Notes under the pieces: generated by a model
What the model was told of the DNA's origin: nothing
The model's database searches: none
What the model saw: only the letters and a program-made list of their open reading frames with translations
Source of the DNA: Astragalus membranaceus
Lineage: Eukaryota; Streptophyta; Magnoliopsida; Fabales; Fabaceae
NCBI GenBank assembly: GCA_039519185.1
Contig: CM076849.1
Span: forward strand, 106,707,806-106,771,805
Direction: 5' to 3'
Length of the DNA: 64,000 nt
Position numbers and translations under genes: made by a program
Part shown: piece after piece, positions 55,201 through 64,000 of the stretch
Layout: every line of letters starts with the position of its first letter
Position numbering within the stretch: position 1 is the stretch's first letter

Positions 55201-56596
55201 AGATGATCAGCCTGAGGGTAGTGATTTTAAGTTGGATGCGCATGGTGTTTTGAGATTCCGTAATAGGATTTGTATTCCTAAGGGCGCAGAGCTGAAGAGA
55301 GCAATTTTAGAAGAGGGTCATCGAAGTAAGTTGGGTATTCATCTGGGAGCTACGAAGATGTATCAAGACCTGAAGAAGTTGTTTTTGTGGCCTGGTATGA
55401 AGTGAGATGTGGCGCAGTTCGTTTATGCATGTTTGACTTGCCAGAAGTCAAAGGTGGAGCATCATAAGCCTGCTGGACTGATGCAACCGTTAGAAATTCC
55501 GGAGTGGAAATGGGATAGCATTTCGATGGATTTCGTGACGGGATTGCCTAATACTGCGAAAGGGTATGATGCAATTTGCGTGATTGTTGACAGGTTGACA
55601 AAATCGTCTCATTTTGTTCCTATCAGCATCACGTATCCGGTGTCGAAGTTGGCAGAGATTTATATCCGGGAGATTGTGAAGCTTCATGGAGTTCCTAACA
55701 GTATTGTTTCGGATAGAGATCCAAGGTTCACTTCAGATTTTTGGAAGAGTTTGCAAGAAAAGTTGGGGTCTAAGCTGAGATTGAGTTCGGCATATCATCC
55801 TCAGACAGATGGACAGTCAGAGAGGACGATTCAGTCCTTAGAAGATTTGTTGAGGGCTTGTGTTTTGGAACAAGGAGGTTCGTGGGATTCCTACCTTTCG
55901 TTGATTGAGTTCACGTATAACAATAGTTACCATTCTAGTATCGGGATGGCACCTTTTGAGGCATTGTATGGTCGGAAGTGTAGAACCCCGTTGTGTTGGT
56001 ATGAGTCCGGAGAGAGTGTGGTGCTTGGACCGGAGATTGTTCGGGAGACAACCGAGAAGATAAAGTTGATCCGTGAGAAGATGAAGGCTTCGCAGAGTCG
56101 TCAGAAGAGTTATCACGACAAGAGGAGAAAAGATTTAGAGTTCCAGGAAGGTGAGCATGTATTTTTGAGAGTCACTCCGGTGCCCGGTGTTGGACGTGCC
56201 ATGAAGTCGAAGAAGCTCACTCCTCGATTCATTGGTCCTTATCAGATTTCCGGGAGAGTTGGGAATGTGGCGTATAGAGTGGCTTTACCGCCAAATCTTT
56301 CGAATTTGCACGACGTGTTTCACGTGTCGCAACTTCGGAAGTACATTTCGGATCTGTCTCATGTGATCCACATGGATGACGTGGAGGTGCGGGATAATCT
56401 CACGGTGGAGACTATGCCCGTTCAGATTGAAGATCATGAGGTGAATGTGTTAAGAGGTAAGGAAATTGCATTGGTGAAGGTGGTCTGATTAGGAGCTGCC
56501 GGTGAGAGCATGACTTGGGAGTTGGAGAGTAAGATGCGGGAGTCCTATCCAAAGCTGTTTGATTCAGGTGAGTTTTCGAGGACGAAAACATTCTAA
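52223..56596 (+). pseudogene. Element A gag-pol polyprotein with chromodomain, three in-frame stops
   Basis: The start chosen is the ATG at 52223 (MAGRNDTAIAAALAAMAQ). One frame runs 1457 codons with TAG at 52283-52285, TGA at 55403-55405 and TGA at 56486-56488. Order: retrotransposon gag (WLKEMERIF ~58), three zinc knuckles (CFKCGKPGHKSVMC, CFKCGKDGHVVAEC, CYNCGEEGHISTQC, ~255-308), protease VDTGATHCF (~350), reverse transcriptase VDYRQLNK (~573) and FIDDILIYSKS (~671), RNase H CDASKMGLG (~819) and FSDHKSLKYLF. Integrase has the HHCC finger (~1030; HPG changed to HLG) and core SDRDPRFTS (~1165), followed by a chromodomain-like end (LVKVV...MTWELESKM). Element C has only one good knuckle; here there are three. 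All three stops fit C-to-T or G-to-A changes of Gln, Arg and Trp codons. Confidence 0.92.
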
Positions 56597-56608
56597 GTGG
56601 GGAAGAGT
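56595..56608 (+). other. Polypurine tract of element A
   Basis: aagtggggaagagt lies immediately before the 3' LTR start TGTAACGCCC. The end of the gag-pol frame (TAA 56594-56596) overlaps it. Confidence 0.8.
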
Positions 56609-57336
56609 TGTAACGCCCAAATATTTAATTAAATTATTTAATTAAATATTTAGGTATTCAATTATTTATTTTAGTGGTGTAATTATATTAACGTTGGATT
56701 AAGAGGTGTGTAATTGAATATTAGGGGATGGCGTTAGTGATCGGGCTTAAGCTGGAGGAAAGCCCGTGATCCAAGTCCACTAGCTAGGCGCATAGGTGAA
56801 GGGCCTAGGCTATGGTTTGGTGTCATTTGCGAATTGGCTTGAGAAAGAGAGAAAGAAAAGTTGCGAAATAGAGAGAGGAGAAGAGAGAAAGGGGCGGCGC
56901 GCATATCCAAGGGAGAGGAAGGAGAAGGAATTCGCGAATCCAAGGGAGCAGAGAGGAGCTGTGTTGCTGAGGTTCTGTTGGTGACTCGATCAAGGGAATT
57001 GGTACTCTCCTACTATAAGGTAAGGGTGGGGTTCTTCCTTATAATGGGGTTTTATGATGGGGTTATGTGGGAATAGATCCTATGATGCCTAGGGTTTGAT
57101 TTTGATGTGTAGTTTGATGGTAGGTGAATCGTAACTAAGTTGATTGAAAATACTTGCTCGTTGGTGATTGTTGTGACTGAAGAAATTGGTGATTCATTGT
57201 TGTTAGTCCAAATTGTATGTTAAGTGTTCGATAAAATGTTTGTTTGGTATTGTGATTCGGAAATAATGGTGATTGGCATTGGTGATTAAGAATTGGTGAT
57301 GTAAATTGGTGAAATAACGAAAATATAGACCCTAGG

Positions 57337-57859
57337 GCGCCATGGGCGCCATTGTTCTAGTTGCTGATTTTGGGGCCCTGGCGCTGGGCGCTGTGTGTTG
57401 CGTTTTCTGTTGCTGTTTCTGGCGCCCTGTGCATGGGGGCCGTGTCTGTGTATGTCTCGTGTCCCAGGATGGTTGTTGCTGTTGTGTTCTGAGTCATGGG
57501 CGCCATGGGCGCCAGAGTTGCTGTTGTTGTGTTCCCTACGTGTGTTGCAGTTTTTGGCGCCCTGCTGCTGGGCGCCGTGTCTGGGTGTGTTTTCCTGCGC
57601 CATGTTGTGTGTCTGTTATGTTCTGGGCTGTCTGGGCGCCAAGGGTGCCATGTCCTGCAGTGTTGCCTGTTGTGTTGTTGCCTGTTGCTAGGCGCCCTGC
57701 TCCTGGGCGCCAAAGTCATGTGTGTTGCGTTGGTTGCTAGGCGCCCTCCCCCTGGGCGCCAAGTTCAGTGTTGTTGCCTGTTGTTGGGCGCCCTGCGCCT
57801 GGGCGCCAGTTTTCTGTGTTGCGTGTTCCTGCTAGGCGCCCAGTGCCTGGGCGCCATTT
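57337..57859 (+). repeat. GGCGCC palindrome array in element A 3' LTR
   Basis: Counterpart of 50254-50745. Several palindromes decayed in the 5' copy are intact here (gggcgccaag, ctgggcgccag, ctgggcgccatt), and one intact there is decayed here (aagggtgcc). Confidence 0.85.
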
Positions 57860-59618
57860 TCAGGATGTTCCTCAATTTTTCCCCGGTTTTGTTTTTGACA
57901 TATCTTTTGACTCGAGAGTCCGATTTAGACGTTTCAAAATGTTTTGGAAAGCTTTTTCAGAGACCTAGCTGAATATTCTAATTTGAGGCAAAGTAGTCCA
58001 TTTTTCTGGAAAAATTGTTAATCGTTGGTGCATGTAGTCGTTAAATGGTGATGTTTTAAAAAGAAAGTCGTCATGTCTCAAATACTTTGGAAAAATTGTC
58101 GCTTGTCTCCGGTGTTGTGAAAAATCCTCGTGTCTCAAATGTTTTAGAAAACTGTTGTCATCTTGGTGTCTTTGTTCTGCTTTGGAAAATTGTAACATCC
58201 GCAAAATAATTAACCGAATTATTGGGATGTTAACCCAATTAAATTAATTTAGTACTTGACTGGTAAATTTACTGAGTGCTAAAATTATTTATTGATTGTC
58301 ATCGGATCGTTAACCGGATAATACGGACCAAGGAAGTTTTGGAAATCGAAATAGGAGATTTCGATCAATATGGTAATTGGACCACGTTACCAATTATATA
58401 TTAAATATATATATGTGTAACCGTGTGTGTGTGTGTTAAAAAAAGAAAGGAAAGAATTGAATTAAGAAAGAAAGGAAAGAAAGGGGAGGCGTGAAACAGA
58501 GAAGGAAAAGAAGGAAAGGAGAGAAAAGAGAAAGAAAGGGGGAGGAGGAAGAAGAGGAAAAAGGGGAGGTCTCGGTTCATCAAAACGACTTCCGCCCAAC
58601 GCGAAAAATGCTCAGCGTTACTTCCTCTTCGATTTGGTACCAAGATCTTCATCATCAACTCACTCTCTCTCATTTTACCATTTTCGATTTGAGAGGAAAA
58701 AATAGAGGTTTTGTGGTTCAAGCTCAAAGGAAAGCTAAGGGCGATGTTTAGGAGCGAGCACGAGGTGGATTACTCGAGTATTGAAGATCGATTGGGTGAG
58801 TTAGGCTGAAAAATCAAGATTTGAGGTTTATGTGAATAGTGGCTTGAGGTGAAGAAGATGATGAATAGTGCCCATGGAGAATTTCGGGAAATCGGTATTT
58901 CGGTCAAAAAGCGGTTTCGTGATCGAGTGGGAAGCTTTGGAACCGGATTGGGTGTCGCCGGAGCGGGGAATGTTCGTGTGGTTACTCGGTGGATTCGGCC
59001 GCTTGTGGTTCACGCTTCAAGGGTGAGTTCTACTCACGTTTAGGATTTTTGTCTTTCGAATTAATTGATAAACTGTTTTATCGCTTTCGCTGGACTGGAA
59101 TATTTCTGGATATTGTCTGTTTCGGATTAGGAATCGATCGAAGCGAGTCTCGAGTTGTGTCGCGTTGAAATGGAATTTTTGGTGATTTGATTTCGAAAGA
59201 TTTTGACTTAAAAACCGTTAATTGGGAAATATGTCGTGTTTTGATAAAATCCGTTTTTGAATGAGTTTTTGATCGACTTGAGTGATTGTGTGACTTTGAT
59301 TGGAATTGTTTTTATGGTTGTCAAATCTGTTTTCGATCGGAACTAAAATCGGAATTGAGCGGAATCGCGGTTTTCGCGCGAAACCGCCAAAATCTGCCTT
59401 AACAGACCCCTTGCTGCCATTTCGCGCTCCACCTGCGCCCCAGGCGCGACTCCAGCGCCATTTGGCAGAACTTACTGCCAGTTCGCGCGCCACTTGCGCG
59501 CCAGGCGCGACTCCAGCGCCATTTGGCTGAATTTCAGCAACCAAACACTGTTTTTCGTTTCGCGATAACTTTTGATCCGGGAACCCGATTGAGGTGTTCT
59601 AAGATGCGTTGGAAAGCT

Positions 59619-59640
59619 TATTCAGAGGCCTAACTGAATA
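59619..59640 (+). other. Conserved hairpin, second LTR family
   Basis: Stem TATTCAG/CTGAATA with loop AGGCCTAA, identical in stem to 50846-50867. The immediately preceding 'ggaaagct' is also shared, while sequence further out is only loosely similar. Confidence 0.65.
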
Positions 59641-59924
59641 TTCTATTTTTAAGGCAAAAAGAACTGTTTTTGATATTGAAAATTGTGTCGAAAAGCGGTC
59701 AACTAGAGTGCGAGTGTGAACTTGGATTTTATAAAATGTGGATTAAAGTGTTTCATTGATTGTTTGATTTGATGGACCGTGGGTTCATGGTACTGTAGAT
59801 ATATATGTTTATATATATATCGAGTTGGGTGACGACCCATGTTTTGACATACTAGGCGGGGCAGTCATGCTCCCCCAACCTAGGCTCCGTGCCAATAGGA
59901 GAATGTACTATTGGTAAGGGGGTT

Positions 59925-60114
59925 CACCGGGATTAGCACTGGATTTGCAGTCGGTGTTATGTCATGAGTTTGTTGTACGTACACCGGGATTAGCACTGGA
60001 TTTGCAGTCGGTGTCGTACTGTGCGATACACCGGGATTAGCACTGGATTTGCAGTCGGTGCCGCACTTTGTTTGTTCACATACACCGGGATTAGCACTGG
60101 ATTTGCAGTCGGTG
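59925..60114 (+). repeat. Four 32-bp repeats with complementary ends
   Basis: Copies at 59925-59956, 59982-60013, 60029-60060 and 60083-60114 are identical apart from the flanking base. Each begins CACCGGGATTAGCACTGG and ends TTTGCAGTCGGTG, so the CACCG/CGGTG ends can pair. Spacers are 25, 15 and 22 bp and unrelated. Confidence 0.9.
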
Positions 60115-61595
60115 TCGTGATGATTTTAAAAAGGATTTTTAATTGAACCGAGAGAGTTAGTAGGGGTATCGGTAGAACTCACTGAGATTGTATCTCACTG
60201 TTTAAATGTTGTTGATTTACAGAGACACAGGGGCAGCGGAAATCCAAGAGGCACGAGTAGGTTGAGCTCGGACTGGATGCTGAGAGCCTAGCTTTATGTT
60301 TAAGCTTATTTCCCTTTTGTTGTCTGTATACTAAAACATTATGTATTTAGTGTATATCTTTCTTCCGCTTTCTTGTATGATACTGAATACTATAGATGCT
60401 GATGGTATATGGTCTGAGAACCATATTGTCTTGTTGTAAATAAGACTGTTTGGGTTTTATTCAGCGAAAAATTTATAGTGATATTCAGTGTCTAAGCAGG
60501 AAATATATCTCTGATGTGTTACTAATGTGCACCTGGGTATTTTTGGTCAATAGAAATACCGGGGTGTTACAAAAATTTTTGTCACCTTGGTGTCTTGGTG
60601 CTGTTTTGGAAAATTGTTGTCATCTTGGTGCGGTTTGAGCTAGGTGCGAAGGCTCAAACCTTGGTGTTGTTGGAACTAGGTGTGAAGGTTCCAAGTCTTG
60701 GCGTTCCGTTGTGTCGGGTGGTTGGTGTTTTCGGTGTCGTTGTGGCTAGGTGTGAAAGCCCAACTTTGGTGATATTTGGTGATTGTTGTTGGTGTGCCAT
60801 ATTGTGACTAATTTGGTGATTGTCTGTGTGCATTCATGGTGTCGCATACAGCATATGCATTTATTTTGGTGAAGGCATTTGGTCTTGGAGCTAGGTGAGA
60901 AAGCTCAAATTTTTCTAAAACTAGTGAGCCTGGTGTGAAAGCTCAATTTTTGGTGAATTGGTGAGTCAGGTGTGAAAGCTCTCAATTTTGGTGACGCCTC
61001 TATTTACAGGCAAAATTTTTGGTGATTTGGTACCACATGCATATGCCCGTTGGTGTGGGTTTCATTCATGCATTATCATGACATTTGGTGACTGATTGTG
61101 GTGTTTATAATGGATGTGTGTTTATGATTTGATGTGTGTAGTGAAGTGGTAGATATAGTATCATATTCTAGCATATTTCCTATCATTTCACGCTATTATA
61201 TTGAAGATATCTCACCCCTTCTGTTTGAATGTTACCCCTATGCGGTAACGTGTAGGTGATTGCGAGTGAAGGCTTAGGTACCTTCGCTATTCTGTGTCGG
61301 TGTCGTCGGTGTCCTTTGCTTTGATGTGTAACACTCAAGGGGGGGATAAACGCTAAACTCTGGTTGTCATATTTTGTTATTTGGAGTCCATTCAGGACGT
61401 TGTTATTTTATGTTTTAAAACTTATATTATATTCCGCTGCGTGGTGATGTATTTTTGACCAGGTGTTATTTATGTCGTATGAGACGTTTTGTTTATTGAT
61501 GAATGTGTGACATCTCTTTTCGAAATATGAAATAAATTTTTGTAACTCTGATTTTATTAAATAATTACTCAGTAGAAAAGGGGTGTTACAGAGAG

Positions 61596-61900
61596 TAACT
61601 TTTCAATACAAATCAGTTGCAATAGTGTGGAATCAATAGGAGTTCATCCCTAACATCTTTTATCATCTCATCTTATCAAAGCATTCTATGCTTTCTATTA
61701 TTAAAAATACAAAAACATTTGATTGTGTCAACTTTAAAGTTCAATAACTCGATTATATCAACCAACAACAGATTATTTGTGTTCGTTTAGTTATTGTTAT
61801 CATTTATTGGTAATTACATTTGATCCTTGAGGACGATATTCGGTTCTTACCGGTTTTATTACTTGCGACGTTTTGGTACACTTGCCGAAAGTCTAATACA
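61596..61900 (+). repeat. Element B 3' LTR, right part
   Basis: Resumes at taacttttcaatacaaatcag, matching 34606 onward, and ends near ...gtctaataca. The exact end is uncertain because the 5' LTR is truncated and no target duplication can be compared. Confidence 0.7.
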
Positions 61901-62323
61901 GTGTCAAGAACGATCACCTAAAACTCTCTATTTCCTCTCACTCTGCGTCCGCGTGTTACTTTTCTTCTAACTTTGTGCGGCTGTTGTGTTATGTGTATGT
62001 ACGGCTTCGTTATGTCATGTGCCGCCCCCTGATTCTAATTACGGCTCCCTCTTTTATAATCGTTAAATCATAAAAATCCCGTGCCTAGGGTTTTGTGCTT
62101 CTCTTTCATCTCACGTGCCTTTCTCCATTAGCATCATATGATTTGGTGCAATTACTTCAAACTTGCGACCGTTTTCTTCCTGATCACGTTATTTGCTTGA
62201 TTTCAATTGCCAAGGGCTTCACTTTCTTCACAAGTGGGCCATCAAACTGATTTAATTTCTTTCGGCTTTGCACTTTAGTTGGGCCGAATTGCTTTTTACT
62301 TCATTCTTTTTTTATTAGCAGCC

Positions 62324-62360
<37 letters not shown>

Positions 62361-62526
62361 TGTAAATATTATATACATATATATATATATTATTTTCGCT
62401 TTTATCTTTTCTCTTTTTCTGCAAAATAAAGCGCAAATCAAGTTAAAGATTTATACGGTTAATAATAATTGCTCTAAAAATGACTCAAAATTGTCTCCAA
62501 AAAATACACTAAATTAGAGTTAATCA
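61901..62526 (-). mobile_element. Element D: right part of the 3' LTR
   Basis: The minus strand starts TGATTAACTCTAATTTAG right after a PPT, which identifies this as the beginning of D's 3' LTR. The other half is 32818-33626, on the far side of element B. It contains the (AT)n run at 62335-62391. Confidence 0.5.
62335..62391. repeat. (AT)n microsatellite
   Basis: Alternating AT of about 20 bp, an aatatttgtaaatatt palindrome, then another AT run. It is inside the LTR of element D and could form a cruciform. Confidence 0.9.
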
Positions 62527-63379
62527 ACTACCCCACACTTAACCCTTGCTTGTTCTCAAGCAAATTTTCTGGCTTAATAAATTTTTCAAATAAATAATAG
62601 AGACAGTCAAATAAGGGACCCAAAATTAGAAGCAACAATGACAGACGGTATTGCACATATGAGGTGTCAAAAAGTTGCCCAATTAGAGGCTCATGCACCT
62701 GAAAAATACATTTCTATACACTCAAGTTTCAACAAATTGCACATTACCATATGTTTGTAATTTGACCAAATCTCCACTAATTAGTTCACATGCATACAAA
62801 AGATGGGGTGTTATGGGTTGTAATGGGACCATGGTGAATTCAAGTAGTGTCGGAAATAAGAAGAAATGGATAATCAAAGGGCTAAAAACAAGAAACAAAT
62901 AGTAACCGTTGAAACGAAATATGGAGCTCCTATCTATTTTACAAATTTTGCCCAAACTCCAAATTGATTTCACTTCTATTCTTGTTCTTTTTTTATTGAG
63001 TTGGCTCTTTTTGATTTACCTTTTCTCTTGAGCAGACTCTTTTTTATTTGCCTTTTCCTCCTTCTTGCTTATTGTTTTTCAAATTTTCTTTCTTTTTTTT
63101 CACTTTTCTTAGGAGGAAAAGGTAAGCACATAAGTCACTCCAATTTTGTTTCCTTTGTAGGAAGAGATACTTGTAAGCACATGAGTCACTCTTGTTTTTT
63201 TTTCAGTCCTGACAAGATAGACAACTAAAATACGGGACAAAATTGTAATTTTCAATAGTTGCTCCACATTTAGTTTCAAATGGTTACCACAAAAAAAAAT
63301 ATATCAAGGTACAAAATAAATATATAACAAATAGGCTCAAAGGGGGCAACTAATGGAGAATTTCAACAAACGACTCTGA
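62527..63379 (-). mobile_element. Element D: 3' internal non-coding region
   Basis: The minus strand reads ...CTTGAGAACAAGCAAGGG, then AAGTGTGGGGTAGT (PPT), then the LTR. That 'ttgag.acaagcaa...aagtgtgggg' ending is typical of Athila/Tat-type elements. The rest is T-rich and non-coding, with a repeated 'gtaagcacat.agtcactc' phrase (63122-63142 and 63173-63192). It is interrupted by the CACTA terminus at 63380. Confidence 0.5.
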
Positions 63380-64000
63380 CACTACAAGAAACATGACATA
63401 TACCAACGGAACCCTATAGTGACAACAAATTTAACCGTAGGAATAGGTATCATATACCCACGAACGTTATCAAAAACCGTGGGTATAGTTTTTCAATACC
63501 TATGGATAACAAAATCTGTTAGTATAGGCATTAGTAACGGAGTAAAATCCATTGGTATAGGGTAAATTTTATTTTCCACACACTCCCTAAAAGAAAACGC
63601 GCGAGTGATCAATTTTCCCTCTCTCTTTTTTTGCGGGTTCTCATCTTTCTCTTCTCAGAACCGTAACCTCTCAGAACCCTAACTTTCTCATGTAATCTCT
63701 CAATTGCTCTCTCAAATCGCGTTGAGCCCTAACTCTTTGAACCCATCGCAGCTGCAACAAATCTCGCCAACGGCAGCAAGGGCTCGCGACGGAAGCGACG
63801 ACAGCAAGGGCTCGCGACGGAAGCAGGGCTCGCGACGGCGGAAACAGGGCTCACTGGTGCGATTCATCTTCATCTCCAGCTGAAACCATTTTATCTTGGT
63901 GCGATTCCAATTCTTCTCCCTCACTGGTACGATTCTGCTTCACCTCCCTCGCTGTGCGATTCTTATTCATCTTGTTTTTTTTTTATTATATTTCTGATGG
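63380..64000. mobile_element. CACTA element, left end, running off the window
   Basis: Starts CACTACAAGAAAC. It is followed by subterminal words in both orientations (ccgtgggtata, acctatgg, ccattggtatagg, accgtagg). From about 63600 it becomes CT-rich and leader-like, with a repeated 'caagggctcgcgacggaag' phrase (63775-63840). It may carry captured exons like the element at 12401-18207, but the window ends before this can be judged. The 70-codon minus frame here is not convincing. Confidence 0.7.

Larger units (their letters stand above)
58191..60571 (+). mobile_element. Chromovirus solo LTR inside element A's 3' LTR, 2.38 kb
   Basis: TGTAACATCCGCAAAA...ATACCGGGGTGTTACA with a perfect 5-bp TSD, aaaat (58186-58190 and 60572-60576). 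It contains an (ga)n-rich leader-like block (58440-58570), the 'gtgagttctactcacgttt' block shared with element C LTRs, and GC-rich gcgcc words (59418-59525). It also carries the conserved hairpin (59619-59640), the four 32-bp repeats (59925-60114) and a 'gagttgggtgacgacccat...actaggc' block that matches C (36850-36930, opposite strand). It is thus a sister family of element C. No internal region remains. Confidence 0.92.
49507..61590 (+). mobile_element. Element A: complete Tekay/Del-like chromovirus with a solo LTR in its 3' LTR
   Basis: The 5' LTR is 49507-52099 and the 3' LTR 56609-61590 (interrupted). A perfect 5-bp TSD, gagag, flanks the element (49502-49506 and 61591-61595). A tRNA-Met PBS follows the 5' LTR and the PPT aagtggggaagagt precedes the 3' LTR. 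Removing the nested solo LTR and its duplicated aaaat leaves a 3' LTR of about 2596 bp against 2593 for the 5' LTR. The gag-pol frame carries three stops. Confidence 0.93.
56609..61590 (+). repeat. Element A 3' LTR, interrupted
   Basis: TGTAACGCCC...GGGTGTTACA, in two parts: 56609-58190 and 60577-61590. Compared with the 5' LTR it lacks one atttatttt unit near 56668. It has a ~15-bp insertion in the GC array (…ccctgtgcatgggggccg… near 57423-57440) and scattered substitutions. The GC array is at 57337-57859. Confidence 0.9.

Noticed and set aside
59925..60114. CRISPR-like look of four 32-bp repeats with spacers
   Set aside because: The context is a plant chromovirus LTR. Spacers are uneven (25, 15, 22 bp), there is no leader or cas gene, and a similar repeat lies in the sister LTR family.

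Overview
This is a plant nuclear window made almost entirely of transposable elements. I found no complete, credible host gene. Every long reading frame is retrotransposon gag-pol, and the only host-like coding sequence is a set of exon fragments inside a CACTA DNA transposon. The mix of very long Ogre-type LTRs with a PBS matching GGCGACTTCACTGGG, a SIRE/Maximus-like Ty1/copia element, Tekay/Del-like chromoviruses with TGTAACA...TGTTACA termini and an Athila/Tat-like Ty3/gypsy suits a large, repeat-rich plant genome. A legume is my best guess, from element style only. Boundaries below come from LTR termini, target-site duplications (TSDs), primer binding sites (PBS), polypurine tracts (PPT) and inverted repeats read by eye.

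Left part (1-12400): an Ogre-like LTR on the minus strand with internal sequence on both sides (PPT side and PBS side); an inverted repeat whose left arm is split; a microsatellite; CACTA termini; four ~467-bp tandem copies carrying part of a LINE ORF1; a gypsy LTR fragment; and a copia solo LTR (9068-10520, TSD taaag).

Middle (11493-30443): a LINE ORF1 is interrupted by a 5.8-kb CACTA element (12401-18207, TSD aaa) carrying minus-strand exons of a bHLH transcription-factor gene and of a class XI-type myosin. Beyond the LINE tail lies a copia solo LTR (18870-30443) split by an Ogre-type solo LTR (19206-21384, TSD cttgt) and a complete copia element (22088-30221, TSD gagct).

Right part (30449-64000): a five-layer nest. 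Remnant gypsy E contains the 3' LTR of element D, which contains Athila/Tat-like element B. B contains the chromovirus C tandem (35049-45900), a 181-bp element with 27-bp terminal inverted repeats and tRNA-like Pol III boxes (46037-46217, TSD gtcat), and chromovirus A (49507-61590, TSD gagag). A's 3' LTR is split by another chromovirus solo LTR (58191-60571, TSD aaaat). A second CACTA element starts at 63380 and runs off the window.

All gag-pol regions carry stops, most of the type expected from cytosine deamination, so none looks autonomous as it stands. The items most worth checking are the 181-bp tRNA-like element, the multi-gene CACTA capture, the two LTRs flanked by both PPT and PBS, and a palindrome-loop hairpin shared by two chromovirus LTR families.
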